Part shown: one piece after another, positions 7,866 through 16,273 of the stretch
Layout of the letters: each line of letters starts with the position of its first letter
How positions within the stretch are numbered: the first letter of the stretch is position 1
NCBI GenBank assembly: GCA_047636995.1
Contig: JBLIGQ010000049.1
Location: 1-20,039, forward strand
Source of the DNA: JAQWQB01 sp047636995
GTDB taxonomy: Bacteria > Bacteroidota > Bacteroidia > Flavobacteriales_D > Sanyastnellaceae
Direction of reading: 5' to 3'
Length of the DNA stretch: 20,039 nucleotides
Made by a program: the position numbers and the translations under genes
The notes under the pieces: generated by a model
Database searches by the model: none
What the model saw: only the letters and a program-made list of their open reading frames with translations
Told to the model about the DNA's origin: nothing

Positions 7866-8321
7866 TTAGTTGTTTTTCATTCGTACCCATGTGTCTGTTC
7901 GGCCTATAAGGCCAAAGGGATCAAGTGACCCACGGACTTCAAGTTTGTTTTTGTTCAGCATCTCTATAGTGCAATAGTATGTGCTGCCTGCCTTAGGGTC
8001 GTAGATGGTTCCGTCAACCCATTCATTATCTTCAAAAACGAAATCCCTCAAATTCAGCATGTTCATAATTGGGGTGCCTTCAGGATCTTTCTTCGGATTT
8101 CCGGCCTCATCATTGGGCTCTTTAAGCCAAACGACTTTTCCATGGTAAATGTCTTTGCCTTTTTCCTTGAAAATCTTAATGTAAGCATTGCCCTCACTTG
8201 GCATCCAAACACCAATAATGTCTTTGGCTTCATGTTTTTCTTCCAATACAAGATTTGAGCTGAACGCAGTGGTCATTGCAAGCAATGCAAATACTAAGGT
8301 TAGTTTTCCAAGTTTAATCAT
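7866..8321 (-). CDS. Exported DUF2147 family protein
   Basis: 151 residues. A signal peptide (LGKLTLVFALLAMTTAFS) precedes a mature domain with the DUF2147 signature: IIGVWMPSEGNAYIKIF, then GKVVWLKEPNDEAGNPKKDP, LRDFVFEDNEWVDGTIYDP, STYYCTIEMLNKNKLEVRG and FGLIGRTDTWVR. DUF2147 proteins are periplasmic or secreted, with a lipocalin-like fold, and their function is unsettled. It is the first gene of a two-gene minus-strand operon with the barrel protein 9 bases downstream. A well-matched Bacteroidota promoter lies just upstream. Start chosen at ATG 8321 because the signal peptide begins there. Confidence 0.9.
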   Translation of the reverse strand: MIKLGKLTLVFALLAMTTAFSSNLVLEEKHEAKDIIGVWMPSEGNAYIKIFKEKGKDIYHGKVVWLKEPNDEAGNPKKDPEGTPIMNMLNLRDFVFEDNEWVDGTIYDPKAGSTYYCTIEMLNKNKLEVRGSLDPFGLIGRTDTWVRMKNN

Positions 8322-8342
8322 CTCAGTTGGTTTTGTTTAATC

Positions 8343-8374
8343 CAAAAATAGGTGTCAATGACGTAAATTGCAAA
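8343..8374 (-). promoter_or_regulatory. Bacteroidota-type promoter of the DUF2147 operon
   Basis: On the minus strand TTTG (8371-8374) is followed after exactly 20 bases by TATTTTTG (8343-8350), matching the phylum consensus TTTG-N17-23-TAnnTTTG. Transcription would start about 10-15 bases before the ATG at 8321. This is the best promoter match in the window. Confidence 0.65.
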
Positions 8375-9072
8375 AGTGTTTTTGTTATGCTGTAGTTTGC
8401 AACAAGAGTTGTGTTATTGAGTTTCTAGATAACAAAAAAAAGCTCATTTCCGCTCATGCTAAACAATCTATGAGATTAATTGTTCTCGAGCCCGATGTTA
8501 ATGGGTGTAATTTGACTTCATTTGGACCGCTATCATGCTATAAAAACGCCTGCTTATCGCGGCTGTCCCGAACAAGAAAATGAGGGCTTTCCTTCAACGT
8601 TATTCTATGCATGCATCTGATCAATCAAAACCGTCAAAACAGAAGAATCATTGCATTTGAGTAATTCACAAACTTTCCATATTTCTCACAAAAGAAACCA
8701 GGATCTTGGCTTGAGCTTTCCGATGTTCAATAAGCTGCAATTGAGATGGGGCTCAAGCAAAATTTTATCCAACAATGACAGTCTTGATAAAGAAATGACT
8801 TCAAAAAGACAGGTTTATCAGGGAAGTACAGAAGGATTTCCAAATCTACTGGAATCGAGCTGAAGGGGCGGATGGGGAATTTAGTTGGACATAAATTGAT
8901 AAAAACGGAATTGAATTTGAGCGGAAAGGCTCGATTCATGTTATCTTGGGAAGAAAGAAAATAAAATGCCCATTCTAGTTTAAAACCTAGTATGCAGTGG
9001 CTAACATAAAACCTTAAGAATAGTGAAGCTTAGTTTAGCTTAAAAGGTGTGTTTAATTTTAAAAAGGACAAA
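8375..9072. other. Long intergenic region with a doubtful small frame
   Basis: About 700 bases between divergent genes. No confident gene is present. A plus-strand frame open from 8791 to TAA 8962-8964 (57 codons, no ATG near its start) reads NDFKKTGLSGKYRRISKS, then GIELKGRMGNLVGHKLIK and RFMLSWEERK, basic and protein-like. It may be a decayed gene fragment. The frames at 8368-8583 and 8651-8863 look non-coding. No clear TAnnTTTG element was found for the gene starting at 9073. Confidence 0.35.
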
Positions 9073-10401
9073 ATGAGAACAATAACTTTCTTTCTTTTAC
9101 TGTTGGCTTCTAGTCCACTATTTGGTCAATCATCTGACACTACTTTTTTTCCTCAGTTTGTTGCATATTCTCAAAACCCAATCATTGATTGGAATGACTT
9201 TATTGTAGGTTCATGGGCTGACCCAACGGTGTTAAAAGTAGACGATGAATACATTATGTACGCGTCAGCAATGCACGGAGGAATCTCTACTCCCCAGCCC
9301 ATTGGCATTTATAGATTTACCTCTCTAGATGGATATTCATGGGATATGGCTCCTGAAACACCTGTTTTTGAGCCAGTTGAGGGAACGTTTTATGAGGGTG
9401 GAATAGAAACACCGAATGTGGTTTTCTTTAATGGAGTTTATCACATGTACAATTCGGTCTACCTAGAGAACATCCCCGCACTTTTTAAAATATCACATGC
9501 TACTTCACCAGATGGGATCAACTGGACCATGGATAACACACCTGTGCTCGTTCCAGATCCAGAAGTAGATTGGATGAGCGACATTATTGCAGAACCTGGT
9601 GCATTGGTTAAAAATGACACACTCTACCTATTCTATACAGGAATTTCAAATAGTGGAGCTGTAAGCATCGGACTTGTCCGCAGTCTTGATGGAAGTTCAT
9701 TCATTGATACAACGCAAGCGGTCACTATTCCTTCAGAAGTCTATCCTGATGATGAAGGATATTTAGGATTGAGCACGCCTGATGCAACGTTGGTTGGAGA
9801 TACCATCTATCTTTTCACTGATCTTGTGCGAACAGATACACATACCTACTGGAATCAAGTTGGCCTTCACCAATTCAAGTCGTATGGCGACATTAATCAA
9901 TGGTACCATGATACTACGTCCATTCACATGAGCAGCGATTTTGATTGGACTGACGGTAATTATTTATCTCAGCTACTGGGTGCAACTCCTTTAATGGATG
10001 ATGATCGACTTAGATTATGGTATTGGGGGTATGATTTGGCTGAAATTAGTGGCGCAGACACAACATACAATGTCCAATTGTTTGGGTCTGACCTTTATCC
10101 TGACCCGGGTCACTGGGGAATTGGGACTTCAGAATACCTCTTCGAAAATACAACGGTCATTTCTGAAGAGGATGAAATTGATTCTAACATTACCATAACG
10201 TACGCTCAAAATAGAGGCGCTATTCAGGTTAATAATACTTTACCCGCTACAATCAACATCTATTCAATTAGCGGGCAGTTGCTTTATCAAAATTCGTTCA
10301 AGAATACACTCAACTTCAACATAGATTACAATGGACTTATTCTCATAAATGTCACCAATAACGACTCTGAGGTGACAAAGAAATACATTTCATCCAAGTA
10401 A
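9073..10401 (+). CDS. Secreted GH43-like beta-propeller protein with sorting domain
   Basis: 442 residues from the ATG at 9073, preferred over GTG 9049 because it begins a clean signal peptide (RTITFFLLLLASSPLFGQ) and follows AAAAAGGA. The body has repeats typical of five-bladed propeller glycoside hydrolases of the GH43/GH32/GH130 type: SWADPTVLKVDDEYIMYASA, IETPNVVFFNGVYHMYNS, AEPGALVKNDTLYLFYTG and STPDATLVGDTIYLFTD, plus SLDGYSWD and SPDGINWT turns. The Asp in ADPTV is a candidate catalytic base. The C-terminus (INIYSISGQLLYQN ... VTKKYISSK) looks like a type IX secretion type A sorting domain, so the protein is probably released or surface-bound. Substrate unknown; a non-catalytic propeller is possible. 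The next gene starts 26 bases later. Confidence 0.8.
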   Translation: MRTITFFLLLLASSPLFGQSSDTTFFPQFVAYSQNPIIDWNDFIVGSWADPTVLKVDDEYIMYASAMHGGISTPQPIGIYRFTSLDGYSWDMAPETPVFEPVEGTFYEGGIETPNVVFFNGVYHMYNSVYLENIPALFKISHATSPDGINWTMDNTPVLVPDPEVDWMSDIIAEPGALVKNDTLYLFYTGISNSGAVSIGLVRSLDGSSFIDTTQAVTIPSEVYPDDEGYLGLSTPDATLVGDTIYLFTDLVRTDTHTYWNQVGLHQFKSYGDINQWYHDTTSIHMSSDFDWTDGNYLSQLLGATPLMDDDRLRLWYWGYDLAEISGADTTYNVQLFGSDLYPDPGHWGIGTSEYLFENTTVISEEDEIDSNITITYAQNRGAIQVNNTLPATINIYSISGQLLYQNSFKNTLNFNIDYNGLILINVTNNDSEVTKKYISSK

Positions 10402-10427
10402 GGTCGCTCTCTTGAAAATCAAGAAAT

Positions 10428-11585
10428 ATGAAGATGCTAATTGTATTCGCCTTCGGGCTAAGTGCACTAATAACCAACAGTCAAACATATCCTTCCTTCG
10501 GCCCAGAAATAGACGTAACAATTATTGGATTTGAAGCCTTTGATGCAATGGAGCCTTTTATTTCTGCTGATGGGAACTATTTGTTCTTCAACAACCTAAA
10601 TGATGGTGTAAATACGAAGCTTTATTATGCGTCTAAAGTAAATGACTCCACCTTCAATTACATCGATGAATTAAATGGTCCAAATCAATTGGAAGCGCCT
10701 CAATTGGATGCTGTAGCAGACATGGATTCGATCAATAATTTCTATTGGACTTCAACAAGGGATTATCCTGCTGAACTCAATAACCTATTTCACGGCACTC
10801 TTGATGAAGGAGATGTTACTGATATAGGAAGGGTGTATGGAGATTTTAATATGGGCATTCCCGGCTGGTTAGTGATGGATCATGGAATTAGTTGGGATGG
10901 AGCGCTTCTCTATTTCAACAATGCGAGATTTGATAGCGATAACTGTTTAGGTCCTTGTGAAACAAATATGGGAATTGCTCAGAAAGTGAATGATTCTACA
11001 TTTAATGTAATTCCTGATTCTGATTTGATCTTAGAAACAATTACTGATAACGATTACAACTATTATGCTCCATGCATTTCAATAGATAATTTAGAATTGT
11101 ATTATACGAGGTATCTAAATGATACAATCACTTCAGGTACCCTGTTTGAAATATGTGTAGCTGTTAGAGATACGCCAACAGCTGCTTTTTCTGAACCTTT
11201 AGTGCTCTTCTCTGAGCTAATTTCAGACTTAATTGAAGCACCAACATTAACCGCTGATAAGCAAGTAATATACTACCATAGGATGATTCCTGGATCTCAC
11301 AAAATAGTCATGAGATACAGAGATGTTCCTTTGAATATAGTCCCATCTGCAGAAAAGGGAGCGTTTACCATTTATCCAAATCCGGTAAAAACACAGCTCA
11401 ATATAAAAACAGATTCAAATTACCGGGACATAAAATTATCAGTCGTCACCTTGCTTGGTGAAACCATTAGTACTGTTTCGAATACAACAGAAATCGACAT
11501 AAATGCCCTTGCTCGTGGTTCATATTTCCTCAAATGTGAAATGGATGGCAAAACGAGATTGGAGAAATTTATAAAAATGGAATAG
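10428..11585 (+). CDS. Secreted PD40-type propeller protein with T9SS sorting domain
   Basis: 385 residues with a signal peptide (KMLIVFAFGLSALITNSQ). WD40-like/PD40 repeats follow: EPFISADGNYLFFNNL, then KLYYASKVNDSTF, GISWDGALLYFNNARF, YYAPCISIDNLELYYTRY and EAPTLTADKQVIYYHR. The pattern S-x-D-(G/N)-x-x-L-x-F/Y is that of TolB-like propeller blades. The C-terminus from GAFTIYPNPVKTQLNI to TRLEKFIKME is a textbook T9SS type A sorting domain (YPNP...LGE...GSYFLK). The protein should be exported to the periplasm, sorted by its C-terminus and released or anchored on the surface. It sits 26 bases after another secreted propeller gene, so they are likely co-expressed. Its ligand is unknown. Confidence 0.85.
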   Translation: MKMLIVFAFGLSALITNSQTYPSFGPEIDVTIIGFEAFDAMEPFISADGNYLFFNNLNDGVNTKLYYASKVNDSTFNYIDELNGPNQLEAPQLDAVADMDSINNFYWTSTRDYPAELNNLFHGTLDEGDVTDIGRVYGDFNMGIPGWLVMDHGISWDGALLYFNNARFDSDNCLGPCETNMGIAQKVNDSTFNVIPDSDLILETITDNDYNYYAPCISIDNLELYYTRYLNDTITSGTLFEICVAVRDTPTAAFSEPLVLFSELISDLIEAPTLTADKQVIYYHRMIPGSHKIVMRYRDVPLNIVPSAEKGAFTIYPNPVKTQLNIKTDSNYRDIKLSVVTLLGETISTVSNTTEIDINALARGSYFLKCEMDGKTRLEKFIKME

Positions 11586-12032
11586 CAAGCGGAATCAAAG
11601 GGCTTCGCTTTGCCATGAAAATAATCTTGCTGCGTTAGAATTAAGAAAAATAAACGATCATACTTTTCCGTAAAACCCGCCAAAAACTGCTGACTGAAAG
11701 TAAGTTCGGCTCTATTCCAAATGGAAGGGCGTGAACGATAGCGGTGACTGAGAGGGGCGAAGTCTCTTTGAATTGACACCGTAAGGCAAAGACACTTGAT
11801 TTCAGAATAAAGGAGAACTGAAAAAGTAACGAAGATCAAGTGAGAAACCCAATCACAACTGACCATTAAGCAACGATTCTTTTCTACCTTTTGGCCTTTT
11901 AAGGACGAACGATCTGCATCGGGATTAAAACACCCCGCAGCCGCACGTTTTCAGAGAGATAGGCACAATGTAACAATACGTTTTGTTGCACTACTATGAT
12001 GTAGAGAACAGGCCGGTCTAAAGGTGAAAATT
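11586..12032. other. Intergenic region, nothing firm seen
   Basis: About 450 bases after the secreted-protein pair and before the PLP enzyme. It contains a weak hairpin (CAAAG-GGCTTCG-CTTTG near 11597-11613). A 148-codon minus-strand frame overlaps the 3' end of the preceding gene and has no protein-family features. TACGTTTTG near 11980 is one base off the -7 consensus but has no good -33 partner. Confidence 0.4.
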
Positions 12033-13877
12033 ATGGAAGACAATAAAATGCTGAATTACCTCAAAGATGTTTTAGAAAATTTGCCAACGGGTTGGTTGAA
12101 TCTAACAACACATAGACTAGATGTTTATGATGAGAAATTGGCGAAAACCCAATTTTTAGATCAGTTTGAGGCCTTATATAATGCCTCTAATTCAGAAGCT
12201 TCAGCGTTAAGTGAGTTGCCTACCGCGTTCGATTACATTCGATTAGGTCATCCGTTGTCTTGTATCCTCGAATGGGCAATTGCAAATTTGAATAAACTAC
12301 CCGCAAATAATGTAATCAGCTTTTCATCAAAGACGGTTCCCATTCTAGCCATTCTAAGAAAAAATTTATTAGCGCATAAAAGCACTCAAATCGTTTATAA
12401 GAACGAATTACCTGCGTTTTTTGATGTTGATGTACTCAAGGCAGTTTATGGTTACAACTTCCATGTAAAGAAGGTTGAGTCTGTAGAAGCCATTCCCGAA
12501 TTCAGCGGAACGACCATTTTCATTTCACAAGAAGGTGAAATTTTCAATGTTAATTTAACGCCGAACATTGACTTTTTGGTCAGCATTCACGCGCATTTTG
12601 GAAGTGTTTTAATGGTGAATGGGGAACAAAATGAAAGTTACGTCTCTGAAATTCAGCATGTCAGAAGAAGAGAAACAATAGCAATGACGCCAGTGAATTC
12701 TCTTGCAGCGTTAAAGGTTCTAACAGCTAATTCTGCTTTTGAAATTCAGAAAAGTACTGCGGAAGCAAATAAAGCAAGTGTCATAAATTCAATTCAAGAG
12801 ATTACGGGTTCAAATACAAAGGCGCTCGTTGGCTCCAGTGGACTGTCTGTTCAATATGCAATTATGATGGGGCTCATTCATGATGCAGTTGAAAATCACA
12901 AAGGAAAAGAGATCAAAATTATTGTTCCTCCAAATTGTTACGGCGGAACAAATGACCAGGCAAGACGAGTTGCTGCTTGCATTCACAATGTTGAAGTGTT
13001 GGATTTACCAGTTGATGGCGGCAACGATATGGTTCAAGGAATTGAGCTCGTTTTAGCTAAAACGGCGAATGAAGATGCGGTTGCTCTAATCATTGCTGAA
13101 ATCCCTACCAATCCGAGGGTTGAAGTTCCTGATCTTTTAAAGTTAAGAGATGTTTTGACCAAGGAGCGAAAAACGGCAGCGGGTGAGATCGCTGTTGATC
13201 CTGTCTTTATCTTGGATCAAACATTCTGTCCCAATGTGCACTTTTTGGGCGAAGGTGAAATACTCTCAACTATACGAACCATATCATATGCAAGTGGTTC
13301 GAAATTCCCGAGTGGAGGGCTTTGCACTTCTGGATACTGCATTGGGAACGAGAAAACGGTGGCTTTGATAGATAAGATAGAATTGCATCTAAATCTTTGT
13401 GACAACGAAGCTACGCATCTTCAATATGAACTATTAGCAAAACAATTGCCTTCAATGAACCAGAGAATTCATGAGGCCTACAAGAACACGCGGGCATTTG
13501 TGAATTTTGTTCATGAGGCTTTGCCTGCGGCGAAAATTAATTTTGTTTCTGAAGAGCTTGCGCAAGAAGGATTCACTCCATCTGTATTTTCATTAGATCT
13601 TCCTACGAAAGGGAATACAGATGAAGAAAGAGAGACGTACAAGCGGGAGTTAAATTATAAATTGATCAATTTAATGATCAATGAAATTCCCCACGAAAGT
13701 AAGTTTTGTGTGAGCTACGGGCAATTGAAGGGGTGTTATTGGACCATACCTGCAACATCTACTCAGGGAACTACGAAGGAGGGCGACAAAGATTACATCG
13801 TGCGTGTTGCACTGTCACCTAACATGGATTTCGAACTGCATAAAAAGGTCTTTTTAGATTTCGTGGCAAGCATTTGA
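12033..13877 (+). CDS. Long Cys/Met-metabolism PLP-dependent enzyme (cystathionine gamma-synthase type)
   Basis: 614 residues from the ATG at 12033 (an upstream GTG at 12024 would add three). The C-terminal 400 residues belong to the fold-type I Cys/Met metabolism family. Visible are SSGLSVQYAI (about 268), CYGGTNDQA (302), AEIPTNPRVEVPDL (355), the PLP-ring Asp in LDQTFCP (D395) and the Schiff-base Lys in SYASGSKFPSGG (K424). Such enzymes make or cleave cystathionine or O-acetylhomoserine-type substrates. About 215 N-terminal residues precede the catalytic domain, unlike the usual 380-430 residue bacterial enzymes but as in long fungal cystathionine gamma-synthases. The extension has no recognised motif. 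The gene converges on the cysteine dioxygenase/decarboxylase operon, supporting a sulfur amino acid role. The exact reaction is not determined. Confidence 0.8.
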   Translation: MEDNKMLNYLKDVLENLPTGWLNLTTHRLDVYDEKLAKTQFLDQFEALYNASNSEASALSELPTAFDYIRLGHPLSCILEWAIANLNKLPANNVISFSSKTVPILAILRKNLLAHKSTQIVYKNELPAFFDVDVLKAVYGYNFHVKKVESVEAIPEFSGTTIFISQEGEIFNVNLTPNIDFLVSIHAHFGSVLMVNGEQNESYVSEIQHVRRRETIAMTPVNSLAALKVLTANSAFEIQKSTAEANKASVINSIQEITGSNTKALVGSSGLSVQYAIMMGLIHDAVENHKGKEIKIIVPPNCYGGTNDQARRVAACIHNVEVLDLPVDGGNDMVQGIELVLAKTANEDAVALIIAEIPTNPRVEVPDLLKLRDVLTKERKTAAGEIAVDPVFILDQTFCPNVHFLGEGEILSTIRTISYASGSKFPSGGLCTSGYCIGNEKTVALIDKIELHLNLCDNEATHLQYELLAKQLPSMNQRIHEAYKNTRAFVNFVHEALPAAKINFVSEELAQEGFTPSVFSLDLPTKGNTDEERETYKRELNYKLINLMINEIPHESKFCVSYGQLKGCYWTIPATSTQGTTKEGDKDYIVRVALSPNMDFELHKKVFLDFVASI

Positions 13878-13892
13878 CCAATTAGGAAGATG

Positions 13893-13928
13893 CAACAAAA
13901 GTTTCTCCATGTCGAGAAGCTTTTGTTG
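13893..13928. terminator. Bidirectional terminator between convergent sulfur-metabolism genes
   Basis: CAACAAAAG (13893-13901) and TTCTC (13903-13907) pair with GAGAA (13914-13918) and CTTTTGTTG (13920-13928); T902 faces G919 as a wobble and the loop is CATGTC. The 15-step stem with A and T runs inside its arms lies 16 bases past the PLP enzyme stop and can act in both directions. Confidence 0.7.
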
Positions 13929-14009
13929 GCTTCCAGATTTCTGTCCGTGCGAAAAAGGGATGGTCATATTTTGTCCACCCGATGGCATGCTCAGAAAAAA
14001 AAAATTGCT

Positions 14010-15416
14010 TTATGACTGCGATTGAATCTCTACCTCCAATTTAGCCAAGTCAGGAGTTTGCTCAACAAATTCTTCCATTACTTTGAAGAAGTTAAGAATA
14101 TCAATTTTCTCATTGTTGGCATTAATCGTCACAAGGCGAACAAAAGTGTCACCGTTGAACGAACCAAACCCTACAACCGTAATCTGATGTTCGTAGAGTG
14201 CGGTGCATAGTGCAATTGGATCAATATTTTTATAATTGAAACAGATTGAGATTGATTCATCAAAGCTGTACAAAGTATAATCAGCATTGTGTCTGACATA
14301 TTCTAGGGCGATATCTGCCAAATCAAATTGATGATCAACAATCTTCTCCAAACCAGTCGTACCTATAGATTTCCAGAGCGTCCAGAATTTTAGGGCGTCA
14401 TTTCTTCGTCCGCATTGGAACGAAGTTTTTCCTAAATTGAAATCGTCACCATCTGTTTGGTAGAGGTAATCTGCTTCATTATTAAATGAATAGTGAAGGT
14501 TCTTTTTATCTTTAACTAGAATGATTGAACACGTTAAGGGCGTGCCCAGCATTTTGTGAGCGTTGTAACTGAATGAATCTGATCTTTCCATTCCTACAAC
14601 AAGGTGTTTGTACTTGTCGCTGAAAAGAACACTGCCCATATAGGCGCCATCAATATGCAGCCAAAGCTTATACTTATCAGTGATATCGGCAATCTTATCA
14701 ATTGGATCAAATGCACCGAGTACTGTTGTTCCCGCAGTGGCATTGACATAGGCAGGAATGAATCCGTCTTTTAGATCAACAATGATTTGCTTTTCTAATT
14801 CTTCGGGGCTCATTCGTCCTTTTGAGTCGGTTTTAATATTTCGAATGTTATTTATCCCGATTCCGGCAAAACTAGCATTCTTCACAGTTGAATAATGCGA
14901 CTCTCTAGAAGTGTAGATAATCAGTGGTTTGGACATCCCCTCTGATCTACAATTCGAATCTTTGGCATCACGTCCCATAATAAGGGCCATGTAATTACTC
15001 ATTGATCCTCCTGTAGGGAAGGTGCCATTGCTTTCAGAACCGTATCCGATTAGGTTGCAAGATTGTCTAATAATTTCTTGTTCAATACCAACTTGGGGGC
15101 CTGCAACCTTGTAGGTATACATGCTGTTATTGAGCAGAACAGCCAGTAAATCACCTAAAACTGCTTTGCCTTGTCTTCCTCCAAAGAGTTGATTGAAAAA
15201 CAAGTTTGTCGCTGTTTTTGGTGTAGTAACAAGAATGTCTTTGAGGGCCAACTTAAATTCATCATCCACCATGGGAGATGCATTTAACGAGAGATCAACA
15301 GCATCGTATAACTCTCCCGAATCTATTCTATCAGCTACTGGATTCTTCTCTTCTTCATTTATTAAAACTTCAACAAGCTCATTGAATAAGGCTAAATCAT
15401 GCTTAATATCAGACAT
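14010..15416 (-). CDS. Group II PLP decarboxylase, probable cysteine sulfinate decarboxylase
   Basis: 468 residues, normal for glutamate/cysteine sulfinate decarboxylases. Landmarks: GTFPTGGSMSNYMAL at 131-145, the PLP-stacking His in SRESHYS (H174), the ring-binding Asp in WLHIDGAYMG (D256), and the Schiff-base Lys in SFSYNAHKMLG (K288), followed by TCSIILVKD as in animal GAD/CSAD. TSFQCGRRNDALKFW at 331-345 is also family-typical. The gene starts 14 bases after the cysteine dioxygenase stop. Cysteine sulfinate, the product of that enzyme, is therefore the likely substrate, giving hypotaurine and CO2. Glutamate, aspartate or cysteate decarboxylation cannot be excluded by sequence alone. Cytoplasmic and probably dimeric, as known for the family. 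Confidence 0.85.
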   Translation of the reverse strand: MSDIKHDLALFNELVEVLINEEEKNPVADRIDSGELYDAVDLSLNASPMVDDEFKLALKDILVTTPKTATNLFFNQLFGGRQGKAVLGDLLAVLLNNSMYTYKVAGPQVGIEQEIIRQSCNLIGYGSESNGTFPTGGSMSNYMALIMGRDAKDSNCRSEGMSKPLIIYTSRESHYSTVKNASFAGIGINNIRNIKTDSKGRMSPEELEKQIIVDLKDGFIPAYVNATAGTTVLGAFDPIDKIADITDKYKLWLHIDGAYMGSVLFSDKYKHLVVGMERSDSFSYNAHKMLGTPLTCSIILVKDKKNLHYSFNNEADYLYQTDGDDFNLGKTSFQCGRRNDALKFWTLWKSIGTTGLEKIVDHQFDLADIALEYVRHNADYTLYSFDESISICFNYKNIDPIALCTALYEHQITVVGFGSFNGDTFVRLVTINANNEKIDILNFFKVMEEFVEQTPDLAKLEVEIQSQS

Positions 15417-15430
15417 CTAATTTTTATTTC

Positions 15431-15982
15431 TTAAAGTTCGTGTGCGATTTCGGGGACAGTATGATAGTCTAAATCCTTACTAATAAATTTTCTTGAGTCC
15501 TCATCAAACATGTTGCAAGTTCGAATTGGTTTTGCATAGAGGTGGAGAGACATGCTTCTTTTGTCAGAGAGGTTTTCTAAACTGTGAAAACCCATAGAAT
15601 CAATCATGAATGTGATGTCGTTGGCGCTGGATATAGCTGTTTTTATAACAGAAAGTTCGCCCATCTCATTCTTCTGATAGATCGTCTCTCTAAATTCACC
15701 TTCGATAATTTTCACCCAACACCGTTCACCTCCGTGGTCGTGGATGGGGGTGGTTTGTCCTGGCTCCCAGCAAAGTAGGATCAATTCAAATTTTTCGTTA
15801 TCGATGATACAATTTCGTGTGTACGAATCATTTGACCAAGAGCAATAGTCCTCAAAATCGCTAGTGAGCAATTTCATTGAACGTATTATGTTGTCAAACT
15901 TCGTCCTCTCTTCCTCAGATAGAGCAGTAACTAATTCGCTTAATGATTGATGTGTTGTGGGAGCTTTTTTGTTCGAAATCAA
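15431..15982 (-). CDS. cdo: Cysteine dioxygenase (type I)
   Basis: 183 residues from TTG 15982. Oxidises L-cysteine to cysteine sulfinate with O2 at a non-haem Fe(II). The cupin iron ligands are visible: H81 and H83 in TPIHDHGGERCW and H133 in GFHSLEN. R56 (SYTRN) matches the substrate-carboxylate Arg60 of rat CDO. S145, H147 and Y149 (SLHLYAKPI) match the Ser-His-Tyr triad. C88, five residues after HDH, matches rat Cys93, which cross-links to the Tyr. The start is uncertain: no in-frame ATG lies upstream, but an ATG at 16010 followed by a run of eight A would be in frame if the run were seven. TTG use, slippage or a sequence error are all possible. First gene of an operon with the decarboxylase. 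Confidence 0.92.
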   Translation of the reverse strand: MISNKKAPTTHQSLSELVTALSEEERTKFDNIIRSMKLLTSDFEDYCSWSNDSYTRNCIIDNEKFELILLCWEPGQTTPIHDHGGERCWVKIIEGEFRETIYQKNEMGELSVIKTAISSANDITFMIDSMGFHSLENLSDKRSMSLHLYAKPIRTCNMFDEDSRKFISKDLDYHTVPEIAHEL

Positions 15983-16086
15983 AATGATTTTATCGCTTTT
16001 TTTTGTTCATTAAATGCACAAATCCAAGGTCAATCCCCAAATCCACTAGGCTAGAATGATGTAATTACTTAGAACAACCTAGGATA

Positions 16087-16094
16087 CAAATGTA
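16087..16094 (-). promoter_or_regulatory. Candidate -7 element of the cdo operon
   Basis: On the minus strand this reads TACATTTG (TAnnTTTG consensus), about 75-105 bases upstream of the possible cdo starts. The flanking ATCC and the octamer match the element upstream of nhaB. No clear -33 TTG was found at the usual spacing. Confidence 0.4.
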
Positions 16095-16182
16095 CATGAT
16101 TTTGTGCGGTTTTCAGCTGTCTTTTGTAGTTAAATAATCATTTCCTGCATGAAAACTCTAGTTTTCACTCATTTTATATGCA

Positions 16183-16213
16183 TTTGATACACAATTGGAA
16201 ATCCATTATTTTG
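16183..16213 (+). promoter_or_regulatory. Candidate promoter of the symporter gene
   Basis: TTTG (16183-16186), a 20-base spacer and TATTTTG (16207-16213) approximate the phylum consensus; the -7 element is one T short of TAnnTTTG. The predicted transcript would begin about 50 bases before the ATG at 16274. The divergent cdo promoter candidate lies in the same 290-base region, so shared regulation is possible. Confidence 0.4.
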
Positions 16214-16273
16214 TAGTTTCTTGGGCTCTTTAACTTCCTAGTCATTCGAAATTGAATCTAAAATTTCACAGTT

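Noticed and set aside
9049..9072. GTG start for the GH43-like protein
   Set aside because: It would put eight extra residues before the signal peptide; the ATG at 9073 has better spacing to AAGGA.
11420..11866. 148-codon minus-strand frame
   Set aside because: Antisense to the sorting domain of the PD40 protein and into non-coding sequence; no domain features.
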